A stretch of 64,000 nucleotides of DNA from the NCBI RefSeq assembly GCF_900454495.1, contig NZ_UGSI01000001.1, forward strand, positions 3,963,501 through 4,027,500, written 5' to 3'. The notes under the pieces were generated by a model that saw only the letters and a program-made list of their open reading frames with translations, was not told the origin of the DNA and searched no databases. Position 1 is the first letter of the stretch. Each line of letters opens with the position of its first letter. The DNA comes from Paenibacillus macerans. GTDB lineage: Bacteria > Bacillota > Bacilli > Paenibacillales > Paenibacillaceae. The translations under genes and the position numbers were made by a program. Shown piece by piece: positions 33,006 to 40,364 of this stretch.

Positions 33006-33716
33006 TCAAACGGTGATCCCTTTTTCCTTGCGGTATTGGATCACTAACGTGCGCCAAAAATCCATGCTACCGGTCTTGGTGTCCATGTGGTCAGCGTAAT
33101 ATTTCGCTGCCTCTTTAGCCCATTCCGGGGCGGGAATATCTCGTTGTTTCTCCAGTTCCTCGATGCGTTCGGCTTGCTTTTTGACAGTGGCTTGCAGTTC
33201 CGTAAATGCTTTCTTTTCAGTTGCTGTCATGGGTTGATCTTCCTCCTTAATATCGTATTGATATAAATTCCAGTCGTTCATGAGACGGATCAGCTTATCG
33301 GCATAAGTCGGATCAGTGGCGTAACCGGCTTCGGCGATCTCACACGCCGCCGTCCGTCCATCGGCGCCCAATACCTTCCGATATTTGTTCCTGTCCCAGC
33401 TCACGCCGTTCACGATCAGGGCCGAGTGGTCGGCGACCGATTCGCCCCAATTGTTGTATTTACGAAATGGGGCGTTGACAGTAATCCACTTTCCACCGGA
33501 AAATTCCTTCGTCGGCATGGTGACGCTACCTGCCGTTCCTTTACCCTTGATACCGAACAGGTTATTCGCTTGGACAGTCAAGCTGCTATTGCCATCGGCG
33601 GATTCGAGTATCCCTTGGGCAATGGTCAGGGAGGCGGGAACCCCACTGATATGCATATCCGCAATAGCGAAAGGTGCAAGTTTACGTATAAATTCAGCTC
33701 GCGTTAATTTTGCCAC
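33006..33716 (-). CDS. Endolysin: glucosaminidase (FlgJ/Acm-type) with C-terminal coil
   Basis: 236 residues from a GTG 9 bases after AAGGAGG. The glucosaminidase domain (PF01832) covers about residues 1-150: SLTIAQGILESADGNSSLTVQANNLFGIKG with the catalytic Glu in ILESA, and the YNNWGESVADHSALIV and AGYATDPTYADKLIRLMNDWNL blocks. It cuts the GlcNAc-MurNAc backbone of peptidoglycan. A coiled coil and a short tail ...APEWAKEAAKYYADHMDTKTGSMDFWRTLVIQYR resemble the C-terminal segments seen on other Firmicute phage lysins. No signal peptide, so release depends on the holin. Confidence 0.9.
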   Translation of the reverse strand: MAKLTRAEFIRKLAPFAIADMHISGVPASLTIAQGILESADGNSSLTVQANNLFGIKGKGTAGSVTMPTKEFSGGKWITVNAPFRKYNNWGESVADHSALIVNGVSWDRNKYRKVLGADGRTAACEIAEAGYATDPTYADKLIRLMNDWNLYQYDIKEEDQPMTATEKKAFTELQATVKKQAERIEELEKQRDIPAPEWAKEAAKYYADHMDTKTGSMDFWRTLVIQYRKEKGITV

Positions 33717-33945
33717 TTTCCGATCCCTCCTTGGTGAATGTAAAGCCATACATGAGCAAAATTTGCCGGTCTGTCGGAACGCTCTCGAAAAATTCCGAAT
33801 TTGCGGAGATTGGCGTGTCCCGGATCAGGCCGACCAGGCGCTTGATATTGGCCTGGGTAACAGCGATCCCGCGCGCCTTTAAGGTCGCTTCAATGTCCTT
33901 TAGCTTAAGCACCACTTCCAACTTCGTCTTGATGATCGGTTCCAT
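33694..33945 (-). CDS. Small phage protein upstream of the endolysin
   Basis: 83 residues, helical: MEPIIKTKLEVVLKLKDIEATLKARGIAVTQANIKRLVGLIRDTPISANSEFFESVPTDRQILLMYGF. Overlaps the genes on both sides, so it is part of the same translational chain. No family recognised. Confidence 0.6.
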   Translation of the reverse strand: MEPIIKTKLEVVLKLKDIEATLKARGIAVTQANIKRLVGLIRDTPISANSEFFESVPTDRQILLMYGFTFTKEGSESGKINAS

Positions 33946-34549
33946 TGCTAACACCGCCTTTTGAATTCAATATGTTTCGTACTTCCTGCACCAGCTCGGA
34001 CCGGCTCATGGTGGAGTACCCTTTGACCTTATTTTTCTGGCAAGCCCGGCGTAAATGTGTGATCGGCCAGTCTTCCAACTTGCCCATGTCGATGATTACA
34101 GGCGAACCTTCTGGCTTGCGTGGTTCGGCGAGAAAGGCGACCATATCCGCAAAGGATGCCGTGATCAGGTCTGCAAAACCATACATCACGTCAAATTCAC
34201 CAGTAGGGAACCGGCCCGGCTGATAGATTACCAGGCGCTTTCCGCAACCTTTAGCATATCCCGCTTCAAGGTGCGCCGATCTTCCGGCAGGCAGCAGCAG
34301 GACCACCGCATCCGCCCAATCCAGCCACTTTTTATCCTCGTTAAACGCCCTACGTGCCTGGTCGTGCTGCAAGAAACTAATCGCGTCCAGTTCTTCCAAG
34401 CCTGCAAACTCGGAATAATGAAACACAAATCGCCCGCGTGAATCGTCGGTAAAATCATCTACTTGAAATCCGACTTCCCGCAATTGAGCGGCAAGTGTCT
34501 GGACCTGCTCGGCATTCTTCCAAGAAGATGCGATATAGATTTTGTTCAT
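33905..34549 (-). CDS. Nucleoside 2-deoxyribosyltransferase-like protein with SAP/Rho-N-like tail
   Basis: 214 residues. The first 140 show the deoxyribosyltransferase-like Rossmann fold: NKIYIASSWKNAEQVQTLAAQLREVGFQV, DWADAVVLLLPAGRSAHLEAGYAKGCGKRLVIY, where the AGRSAHLEAGYA loop carries the nucleophile-type Glu of the family. The C-terminal 60 residues (DWPITHLRRACQKNKVKGYSTMSRSELVQEVRNIL) form a small helical nucleic-acid-binding module of SAP or Rho-N type. The enzyme class cleaves N-glycosidic bonds of nucleosides or related ligands; a fusion to a DNA/RNA-binding tail is unusual. ATG at 34549 chosen over GTG at 34558 by ribosome-site spacing. Confidence 0.7.
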   Translation of the reverse strand: MNKIYIASSWKNAEQVQTLAAQLREVGFQVDDFTDDSRGRFVFHYSEFAGLEELDAISFLQHDQARRAFNEDKKWLDWADAVVLLLPAGRSAHLEAGYAKGCGKRLVIYQPGRFPTGEFDVMYGFADLITASFADMVAFLAEPRKPEGSPVIIDMGKLEDWPITHLRRACQKNKVKGYSTMSRSELVQEVRNILNSKGGVSNGTDHQDEVGSGA

Positions 34550-34564
34550 GCTTCTCACCGTCCT

Positions 34565-35005
34565 TTATTCGTTGGCATTGGTGACCACCATCTCGATCAC
34601 CTTGTTATTCTTGATAAGATGGCTTTTCAACAAGCGGAATGAAGACCAGTAGGGTTCATAATGGGTGTATTTGCTCTTAGCCTCCATTTCCTTCAGCATC
34701 TTTTTGGAGATTTTCTTCAAATCCGCTTTGTCCTTTTTGGTCATCATGTCCTTGGTTCGCGGGCAGAAGAATCGGCGACGTTCCTCGCAATCCTCAATCC
34801 ACCATTTGCCTTCTATGACACCGTTCACGTAAACGGCAATCACATTTCGGAACTGGCCGTACCTTCGCAAAACGAGTGATACATAATAGCCGTCACAAAT
34901 CAACTCAACCCGGTCGTAAAAATCATGTAGCTTTTTTTCAATGTCCTTCCAGTCTTGCGGAGTGATGGGGCGATTTATCCGCTCCCCTTGAGTTGTTTCT
35001 TCCAT
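34565..35005 (-). CDS. Hypothetical phage protein
   Basis: 146 residues from MEETTQGERINRPITPQDWKDIEKKLHDFYDRVELICDGYYVSLVLRRYGQFRNVIAVYVNG. Middle part has paired strands, C-terminal half is strongly basic (KKDKADLKKISKKMLKEMEAKSKY). No family recognised. The longer frame to 35083 overlaps the neighbouring gene and lacks a ribosome site. Confidence 0.6.
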   Translation of the reverse strand: MEETTQGERINRPITPQDWKDIEKKLHDFYDRVELICDGYYVSLVLRRYGQFRNVIAVYVNGVIEGKWWIEDCEERRRFFCPRTKDMMTKKDKADLKKISKKMLKEMEAKSKYTHYEPYWSSFRLLKSHLIKNNKVIEMVVTNANE

Positions 35006-35024
35006 TATTTGCAACACTCCCTTG

Positions 35025-35279
35025 TCATTTATTTTGAGAACTTGGCACGAAGTGAATATCGATTCGTCGCGCCTGGGGATCATAACTGATCGTCTCGATC
35101 TGACGAGCAGCGGGCTGCTGCCGCACCTGTAGCAGCAGGCTTTCCAGGCTAACCGCAGCGCTTAAGGCCGTAAGGTTGGCCGAAGGGAATAGGACGAAAC
35201 ATAAGTCCGGGTCCCTTTGCTGCGCGAATAAAATCGGATCACTTTTCTGTTGGCGCGTTTCTTGTTTCCCCCAAGGCAT
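35025..35279 (-). CDS. Small hypothetical phage protein
   Basis: 84 residues preceded by AAAAGGAGGT at spacing 6. Gln-rich start, then a segment LCFVLFPSANLTALSAAVSLESLLLQVRQQPAARQIETISYDPQARRIDIHFVP. No recognised domain. Codon use and ribosome site support a real gene in the early/middle row. Confidence 0.6.
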   Translation of the reverse strand: MPWGKQETRQQKSDPILFAQQRDPDLCFVLFPSANLTALSAAVSLESLLLQVRQQPAARQIETISYDPQARRIDIHFVPSSQNK

Positions 35280-35293
35280 AGTGAGACCTCCTT

Positions 35294-35458
35294 TTAATCG
35301 GATGTTTCTTCCATTGATGCAAAGAATACGCCATCATGCTCGATCTTCGGGTCTCCACAGAAAGGGCAATAATGAGGTTCAGAAAAACGCTTTACATAAA
35401 ACGTTTCCTCACAGTCTACACATTCGTATTTTTCATACATCCCCAGTTGCATGCGCAA
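35294..35458 (-). CDS. Small zinc-ribbon protein
   Basis: 54 residues starting at a TTG 8 bases after AAAGGAGG; the earlier ATG (35479) has no ribosome site. Two Cys pairs, CVDC and CPFC, spaced 17 residues apart form a classic zinc ribbon (YECVDCEETFYVKRFSEPHYCPFCG). Likely a nucleic-acid or protein adaptor; target unknown. Confidence 0.7.
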   Translation of the reverse strand: MRMQLGMYEKYECVDCEETFYVKRFSEPHYCPFCGDPKIEHDGVFFASMEETSD

Positions 35459-35675
35459 GTAAATCGCCTCCTTTGCCATTTATTTTGAGAAACCGAAGAA
35501 CGGCCCGTTTGTTTTCAGTGCGAACGACTAGCACGTAACATCGCAGGTCATAGCTCCAGCGGATCAACCGACGTTCCAATTTCAACTGGTCGCAAATATT
35601 GAATAAATGATGACGCCTAACGGCTATGATATGGGCTGCTCCAGTCGTATCCGTCAACACCGAGGGGGTCATCAT
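35433..35675 (-). CDS. Small hypothetical phage protein
   Basis: 80 residues, basic: MMTPSVLTDTTGAAHIIAVRRHHLFNICDQLKLERRLIRWSYDLRCYVLVVRTENKRAVLRFLK. Start overlaps the DnaC-like gene stop with AAGGAG at spacing 8. No family recognised. Confidence 0.55.
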   Translation of the reverse strand: MMTPSVLTDTTGAAHIIAVRRHHLFNICDQLKLERRLIRWSYDLRCYVLVVRTENKRAVLRFLKINGKGGDLLAHATGDV

Positions 35676-36526
35676 GACAGCAGCTCCTTGAAACGATAAT
35701 TCAGCGCCAGCGGGTCTTCGCCTTCGGCTAGCAGCATTTTGCCCAGATACTTCTTGCCCTTCGGGCTTTTCGTCTTCTCGAACAACCGGCCTGCCGTCGC
35801 TTCAGAAAGGAAGCCAATCAATTCATGGAAGTATTCGCTGGTGTACACGATGGGAAGCTGCTTGCGATAACGGTAATCAACAATGCCATAAAATTCCCTG
35901 ATCCAATTGTCCTTTTGGCTCTCCTTGCAAACGTCGTCCACGACGAGCAAATCGCAGTTGTATATTTTCTGGCGGATGTCCTCCACCATGTATGCCTCGT
36001 CCTCTTTGCTGTAATAAGCGAACCATTCCGTGAAGCTTTGCACCCAATTGAAAAAGAGGGGATGAACGCCCAGTTCAATAAGCGGGGCGACCATCGCCGT
36101 TACCAGGTGCGTTTTCCCGCTACCGGAGGTTCCCAGCAGCCCAAACCAAGGGACACCTTTCAAGCCCTGTCCCTTCTTGATCCGGGCGACTAGGCCGTCC
36201 GAATATTCGCGGGCCAACTCGTAGGCATTCAAGACGCGGGGGTCCGCGCCGTCCAGGACAAAGTTGTCAAATGTCTTGTACAGCGCGTCCTCACTCATAT
36301 TCGTTGACTTCATGAGCCGTTGCAGCTTCTTGCGTTCCATGCATTCGCACTGATACCAGACGTTTCGTTCGGCGTTGAAGACGATCCCTTCGTCCCGGCA
36401 CTTCGGGCAATCAAAGACCGGAGAGTCTTCGACGGAAGGCTTCTTGGGCGTCTGCGTCGCGCCCTGGGCTCGCAGCGCCTCGATTCTTTGCAGCAGGTCG
36501 GGGAGGTATTGGCCGATTGCTTCCAT
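35672..36526 (-). CDS. DnaC/IstB-like ATPase (helicase-loader type)
   Basis: 284 residues. N-terminal zinc knuckle with CPKCRDEG...CECMERK (about residues 39-70), then an AAA+ domain: Walker A LLGTSGSGKTHLV (about 126-138), Walker B DLLVVDDVCKE (about 190-200), and a Ser/Arg sensor region near YTSEYFHELIG. This is the DnaC/DnaI build. In a Mu-like phage a second AAA+ protein beside MuB may help load host replication proteins on the transposition complex. SD AAGGAGG, spacing 8. Confidence 0.85.
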   Translation of the reverse strand: MEAIGQYLPDLLQRIEALRAQGATQTPKKPSVEDSPVFDCPKCRDEGIVFNAERNVWYQCECMERKKLQRLMKSTNMSEDALYKTFDNFVLDGADPRVLNAYELAREYSDGLVARIKKGQGLKGVPWFGLLGTSGSGKTHLVTAMVAPLIELGVHPLFFNWVQSFTEWFAYYSKEDEAYMVEDIRQKIYNCDLLVVDDVCKESQKDNWIREFYGIVDYRYRKQLPIVYTSEYFHELIGFLSEATAGRLFEKTKSPKGKKYLGKMLLAEGEDPLALNYRFKELLS

Positions 36527-36785
36527 GAGCTACGCCTCCTTTTTGGTTCCGCTTGTTCCGCATGATACCCCGAGTGTAATCCTCCCGGTGGGTTGGATAT
36601 TTCTCGATATGTGTTGACAGGGATTGGATTACGACATCAGCATCGAATTTGTCCCAATATTCATATTCGCGTTGCTTAATGTTCTCGGAGATTTTCCCCG
36701 AGCGACGGGTGAAGCGTATCGTTTCCCAATACACTTCAATAACTAACTTCTGCGCTGGCGTGTATCTATCAAGTAGGTTCGACAC
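36411..36785 (-). CDS. Hypothetical phage protein upstream of the DnaC-like gene
   Basis: 124 residues from a GTG after AAAGGAGG (spacing about 9). The first 85 residues look like a real helical domain (YTPAQKLVIEVYWETIRFTRRSGKISENIKQREYEYWDKFDADVVIQSLSTHIEKYPTHREDYTRGIMRN), with the ending typical of phage replication-adaptor proteins. The last 38 residues overlap the start of the next gene by 116 bases and are Pro/Arg/Gly-rich as read-through often is. Confidence 0.6.
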   Translation of the reverse strand: MSNLLDRYTPAQKLVIEVYWETIRFTRRSGKISENIKQREYEYWDKFDADVVIQSLSTHIEKYPTHREDYTRGIMRNKRNQKGGVAHGSNRPIPPRPAAKNRGAASPGRDADAQEAFRRRLSGL

Positions 36786-36936
36786 TTGGGCGTTCCTCCT
36801 TTCGTGTGTCGTTGATTTTCCAAAAATAGAGGCGGGAAAACAACTCCATTTCCCGCGTCCATGTGGCTGCTGATCCGTCTTTCAGGCGCTCATATAAAAC
36901 CTGGTAATCAATGATGTTGGATTTCGCTTTATCCAT
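36769..36936 (-). CDS. 55-residue hypothetical phage protein
   Basis: Reads MDKAKSNIIDYQVLYERLKDG, then a Trp-containing helix and LYFWKINDTRKEERPSVEPT. Its ATG overlaps the GemA-like gene's end by 8 bases and its end contains the ribosome site of the next gene, so it fills the gap in a tightly packed operon. No strong ribosome site of its own; expression would rely on coupling. Confidence 0.5.
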   Translation of the reverse strand: MDKAKSNIIDYQVLYERLKDGSAATWTREMELFSRLYFWKINDTRKEERPSVEPT

Positions 36937-37363
36937 GATGACGGTTCTGCTCCGTGCGCAGAACGCCTTTCAAGGATTCGATCAGCGTCGTCGCCTGGCC
37001 GAATTGCAGCCATTCCAGGCGGGCGACGCCGCAGTACTTTTTCATGAATGCCTGAAGGCGTTTCGGATTGTCCGCCCAGCCTAAATCACGCTCCAGGGTT
37101 CGAATTTTGTGGAGCTGCTCCGGTGTCGCCATACCAGGACGACGGGTGGAAGTGGTTGGTGGCTGCGGCTTTCCGGCGATCCGGTTTAGCTCGTCGATCA
37201 GCCGGTTAGCCTGGACAACGGTCAGGGCAGACGTGCTGCGCTGGCCTGTCAGGCGCTCCACCACATCGCGTAGCAACCCTTCATCAAAACCCAACTCGCC
37301 CGCCAGCGCCCATATTTTGCGGTTTTGCTCGGGAGTCCGCTTCTCCAAGCCCGCCCGGCTCAT
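36929..37363 (-). CDS. GemA / Mu gp16-like regulatory protein (DUF1018)
   Basis: 144 residues. Pattern TPEQNRKIWALAGELGFDEGLLRDVVERLTGQRSTSALTVVQANRLIDELNRI is the gp16/GemA family core; a second half MATPEQLHKIRTLERDLGWADNPKRLQAFMKKYCGVARLEWLQFGQATTLIESLKGVL repeats the plan, so the protein has two related halves. GemA in Mu modulates host gene expression and DNA supercoiling. Confidence 0.82.
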   Translation of the reverse strand: MSRAGLEKRTPEQNRKIWALAGELGFDEGLLRDVVERLTGQRSTSALTVVQANRLIDELNRIAGKPQPPTTSTRRPGMATPEQLHKIRTLERDLGWADNPKRLQAFMKKYCGVARLEWLQFGQATTLIESLKGVLRTEQNRHHG

Positions 37364-38001
37364 TGCTCATACTCCAGTCCGACGCCGATCTGATCTTCAA
37401 CAAACACGGATTTTCGAACCCGTGCGAGCTGCTCCGGTGTCAATTTGGAGAAGAAACGGTCAATCAACTGCGTATTTTTGATCTGACGGATCACGTCAAG
37501 CTCTTCCTCGCATTCGCCGGTGATGCCCACACTCTCCAAAACTCTTTTGTCCTTGAGGTAATCGCCTTTAAGCTTCTTTTTCACGGACTTAATCGTCGTC
37601 GCATCCAATCCCAATCCTGCCAGCACATCATCCAGGGTTTGGCCGTCGGTAGAAAAATCATCTTTGAATAGGGCAATCAGTGCCGCCTTAAACCTCGTTT
37701 CCGTTGTGTATTTGATTTTCTCTTCGCGAACGATCTTCGACTTAGCCTTTTCGCCCATGACTTCGATCAGCGTGGTATAATCATCGATCTCGAATTTCTC
37801 CTTTTGCGCCACGTTGAAATGTCCGTCGTTGCCGAAGATTTGCAGCCACTTCAAATTTTTGTTGTCCATGACTTCGACCGCTGCCGCCTGTAATTCGGCT
37901 TTGATCGCGTCCAGCCGCTTTTCGTCTTCCTTGATTTTCCTATCAAGCTGGATGCCTTCGTCCACCAGTTCGGCCAGTCCGGCTAGGCGTTCATTCGTCA
38001 T
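37360..38001 (-). CDS. Hypothetical early phage protein
   Basis: 213 residues from MTNERLAGLAELVDEGIQLDRKIKEDEKRLDAIKAELQAAA, whose ATG overlaps the AbrB-like stop (ATGA) and follows AAGGAGG at spacing 9; the open frame upstream is only a shadow of that gene. An N-terminal coiled coil precedes a mixed domain with FEIDDYTTLIEVMGEKAKSKIVREEKIKYTTETRFKAALIALF. The position and coiled-coil start recall Mu Gam-type nuclease inhibitors, but the body does not match Gam clearly, so no function is given. Confidence 0.65.
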   Translation of the reverse strand: MTNERLAGLAELVDEGIQLDRKIKEDEKRLDAIKAELQAAAVEVMDNKNLKWLQIFGNDGHFNVAQKEKFEIDDYTTLIEVMGEKAKSKIVREEKIKYTTETRFKAALIALFKDDFSTDGQTLDDVLAGLGLDATTIKSVKKKLKGDYLKDKRVLESVGITGECEEELDVIRQIKNTQLIDRFFSKLTPEQLARVRKSVFVEDQIGVGLEYEQ

Positions 38002-38288
38002 TCCGCCGCGCCTCCTTGCAGCGCCCCAGCCAGCCGGGCATCGAAGACTTGGGCGACCATGTTTTCCGCGCATGTCGCACAGACGAAGCGACCGTAATAG
38101 ACGACCAGTTCCTTGTCGGATTGGCAGAAGAGGCAACTTCCTTCCGTGCGTTGCAGCAGGATCGAGCCGTCCTCGCTATCGACGATGATCTTGAACCGCT
38201 CGCCGCCTGCCAGGCCGTACTCCCTGCGGAGTGCCGCCGGAAGGGTGACGGAGCCGCCTTTGCTGATTTTCTTGTTGAATTCTTTCAT
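37998..38288 (-). CDS. AbrB/SpoVT-type DNA-binding protein with zinc-ribbon tail
   Basis: 96 residues. The first 50 are a swapped-hairpin AbrB-type domain (MKEFNKKISKGGSVTLPAALRREYGLAGGERFKIIVDSEDGSILLQ). The rest carries two Cys pairs CLFC and CATC around residues 52-72, a likely zinc ribbon. AbrB-type proteins are transition-state regulators in the host; a phage copy with a metal site may act on phage or host promoters. Ribosome site AAAGGAGG. Confidence 0.8.
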   Translation of the reverse strand: MKEFNKKISKGGSVTLPAALRREYGLAGGERFKIIVDSEDGSILLQRTEGSCLFCQSDKELVVYYGRFVCATCAENMVAQVFDARLAGALQGGAAE

Positions 38289-38395
38289 TCAGAAATTCCT
38301 CCTTTTGTCATTATGCGAAACCCCGTCGATATTCCCTAGGTAAACAAATGCTTCCGCACCTGTTAGACTGATGAAGAGAAAGGAGGGGAAACGCT

Positions 38396-38569
38396 TTGGA
38401 TTTTGAGAAAATCAGGCTTGAATCGCTTCAAGAGGTTTCCAGCGCCTTGAAGGATGTCGAACCCGGTATTGCCAAGCTTGCAAACTCGATGATGAACCTG
38501 TCATCCAAGGTAACGAAGCTCATGCTAATCAAGTACCACGAAGAGCTGAAGAAGCAGGAACAAGAATAA
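38396..38569 (+). CDS. 57-residue protein encoded against the early operon
   Basis: Starts at TTG, 9 bases after AGGAGG. Sequence LDFEKIRLESLQEVSSALKD, then ...PGIAKLANSMMNLSSKVTKLML and a Lys/Glu-rich end: one long amphipathic helical protein. It is the only plus-strand gene in the phage between the repressor and the tail-end accessory genes and has its own terminator. Antiparallel to the early operon, so it is likely expressed separately, perhaps in the lysogen. Confidence 0.7.
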   Translation: MDFEKIRLESLQEVSSALKDVEPGIAKLANSMMNLSSKVTKLMLIKYHEELKKQEQE

Positions 38570-38580
38570 CCGTGCTCCCG

Positions 38581-38612
38581 AAGCCGTCGTTTGGCAGAAC
38601 GGCGGCTTTTTA
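38581..38612 (+). terminator. Terminator after the 57-residue gene
   Basis: AAGCCGTCGTT / AACGGCGGCTT stem with one wobble pair, TGGCAG-like loop, then TTTTTAC. Its minus-strand side lies in the end of the next leftward gene. Confidence 0.8.
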
Positions 38613-38876
38613 CTTCATGGATCGCTCAAGGGCGTCAGCTAGTTCCCCGGCCAATTTATCAACCGACCGCCTCAAACGCTCTTCTGGGAAAATCTGCTGA
38701 TGCAGGACATAGATCACGCCCGTTCCTTTGTCGATCCCAGCAACAGTTATGCCACATTCATCACGCGAAACGGCCATATCCAGCGTCTTTCCGTCAAGAT
38801 CGGACCACTCAAAACTTGGCATGTCATTCAGGTTGCCGAAAACCTTATGATGACTGGATTCGAGTTGATCGCTCAT
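38610..38876 (-). CDS. Hypothetical early phage protein
   Basis: 88 residues: MSDQLESSHHKVFGNLNDMPSFEWSDLDGKTLDMAVSRDECGITVAGIDKGTGVIYVLHQQIFPEERLRRSVDKLAGELADALERSMK. A strand-rich middle and a helical end. Ribosome site GGAGGGGA. Nothing recognised. Confidence 0.65.
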   Translation of the reverse strand: MSDQLESSHHKVFGNLNDMPSFEWSDLDGKTLDMAVSRDECGITVAGIDKGTGVIYVLHQQIFPEERLRRSVDKLAGELADALERSMK

Positions 38877-38959
38877 TCATTCCCCTCCCTTGGTGTGATC
38901 TCGCCCCGGAGCAATCCGGGGCTATATAGTAAGCGGCGGGAATTAGATGCCGCGAAACC

Positions 38960-39385
38960 TTATTGATTGTCAAAGCGCCTTAAAGCATCATCTTTCGTCC
39001 ACGGTTTATAAGGATCACTCGATCCGTCCAGCGCTGCACCGAGCCACCAGGCCAACATGTCCAGGCGCAAATTGCTCCTGTCCTCGTAACCATCCACAAA
39101 CAACCAAGCCGGTCGCCCGTCCTTTACATATGACGCTACGCCATTAGTGCGATAGAGGAAGTCCGCGTCGACGATGGTTACGCTCTCCAGATGTTTCATG
39201 GCATTGATGTGCTGAATGTGGTCGTCAATCACGGTGTATAGACTGGGGGCGATTAAGTCGCGTATGTCGTCCTCGTCGATACCAGCCATGATAGCGACCG
39301 GCTTGATTGGAGTCGGGAAGCTCTTGATGTGTGCGAGGACTTCATACAAGCGGGCAACCCTGCTAATCGGTAATGCGTTATTCAT
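38960..39385 (-). CDS. Hypothetical early phage protein
   Basis: 141 residues, preceded by AAGGAGGA. Mixed fold; a helical N-terminal third (ISRVARLYEVLAHIKSFPTPIKPVAIMAGIDEDDIRDLI) and a middle VDADFLYRTNGVASYVKDGRPAWLFVDGYEDRSNLRLDMLAWWLG. Directly follows MuB in the operon, where relatives often keep accessory replication genes. No family recognised. Confidence 0.65.
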   Translation of the reverse strand: MNNALPISRVARLYEVLAHIKSFPTPIKPVAIMAGIDEDDIRDLIAPSLYTVIDDHIQHINAMKHLESVTIVDADFLYRTNGVASYVKDGRPAWLFVDGYEDRSNLRLDMLAWWLGAALDGSSDPYKPWTKDDALRRFDNQ

Positions 39386-39401
39386 TGAAATTCCTCCTTG
39401 G

Positions 39402-40349
39402 TCACAGCATCATCATGCTGCTGGCTTTAATAATCGTGTCCAGCGAAATGGTGCCTCCGCCGTCCTCTCGATGGACACGCAGCACGTTGTCGAGTGTTCG
39501 GGCGAGCAGCCGGAAGCAGCCGGTTTTGCTGTTGGTGCCGCGAACGACCATTTCTTCCAGGGCGTCCGCTTCGAACGGGAAGCCCTCCAGGTAGTCGCGG
39601 ACTTCTTTTTCTGTGAGGCCGACAAGCGCCGTCCGGGCATCCACCCGGTTCGCGAAGCGCTCCAGATAGCCTTTAATCAGCGACTCCAGCTTTGGCTCCC
39701 CGGCGATAACCAGGCCGACGCGGGCGTCGCCGTAAATGGAGCGGAGAATTTCCATTTTTTTCTGCGTGTACTTATTGATCAACTTGTCGGCCTCATCCAC
39801 AATCAGCAGATACCCCTTATTGACTTCAAAAAATTGAATGATTCCCTGTTTCTTGCGGTAAATGCTGCCGGGGGTGGGCGGGATGCCGAGAGCGGCTTCG
39901 ATGGAATCGATCAGGTCCTTGCAACCCATGGAATCGTCGCATTCGATGTAAGCGACACGTTGCATTTTTGCGTAATGCTTGAGCACGTGGCTTTTGCCGA
40001 AGCCGGTTTTACCCGTAACGACGCCAAGCTTGCTGTACTCCTGGCATTCGGTGCATAAACCGAGGATATCGCGGGCATCGTGACCAGCAAAAAACCTAGG
40101 GGCGACCATCGGAATTGCAGACCTTGCAGTTACCTGACTATGTTCGTTCAAAAACTTGGCAACCGCCGGTTCCAGCTTTGTGTTTTCGGCATCGTACTTA
40201 CCCGATAAAAAGCGGGATAGGGCCGGTCTGGATACGCCCATAGCCTTTGCCAATTCCGTGATGGTGTTTTGGGTCTGGCTCATGTATTCATTCATGCGGA
40301 CAACAAGGTCCGTCTTGATCGTGTACAGCTTCGTGGCTTCCATTGCCAT
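39402..40349 (-). CDS. MuB-like AAA+ ATPase (transposition target selector)
   Basis: 315 residues. N-terminal helix-turn-helix TITELAKAMGVSRPALSRFLSGKYD (about residues 28-52), then AAA+ core with Walker A VTGKTGFGKSHVL (about 108-120) and Walker B YLLIVDEADKLI (about 179-190), a sensor segment VGLVIAGEP and a C-terminal helical domain. MuB binds DNA with ATP, picks target sites away from the phage itself and activates the transposase. Lies 16 bases after the transposase gene. Confidence 0.93.
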   Translation of the reverse strand: MAMEATKLYTIKTDLVVRMNEYMSQTQNTITELAKAMGVSRPALSRFLSGKYDAENTKLEPAVAKFLNEHSQVTARSAIPMVAPRFFAGHDARDILGLCTECQEYSKLGVVTGKTGFGKSHVLKHYAKMQRVAYIECDDSMGCKDLIDSIEAALGIPPTPGSIYRKKQGIIQFFEVNKGYLLIVDEADKLINKYTQKKMEILRSIYGDARVGLVIAGEPKLESLIKGYLERFANRVDARTALVGLTEKEVRDYLEGFPFEADALEEMVVRGTNSKTGCFRLLARTLDNVLRVHREDGGGTISLDTIIKASSMMML

Positions 40350-40364
40350 TTTAAAATCCCTCCG

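Noticed and set aside
37360..38001. Gam nuclease inhibitor
   Set aside because: Only the position and N-terminal coiled coil agree; the rest lacks the Gam pattern, so the gene is left as hypothetical.
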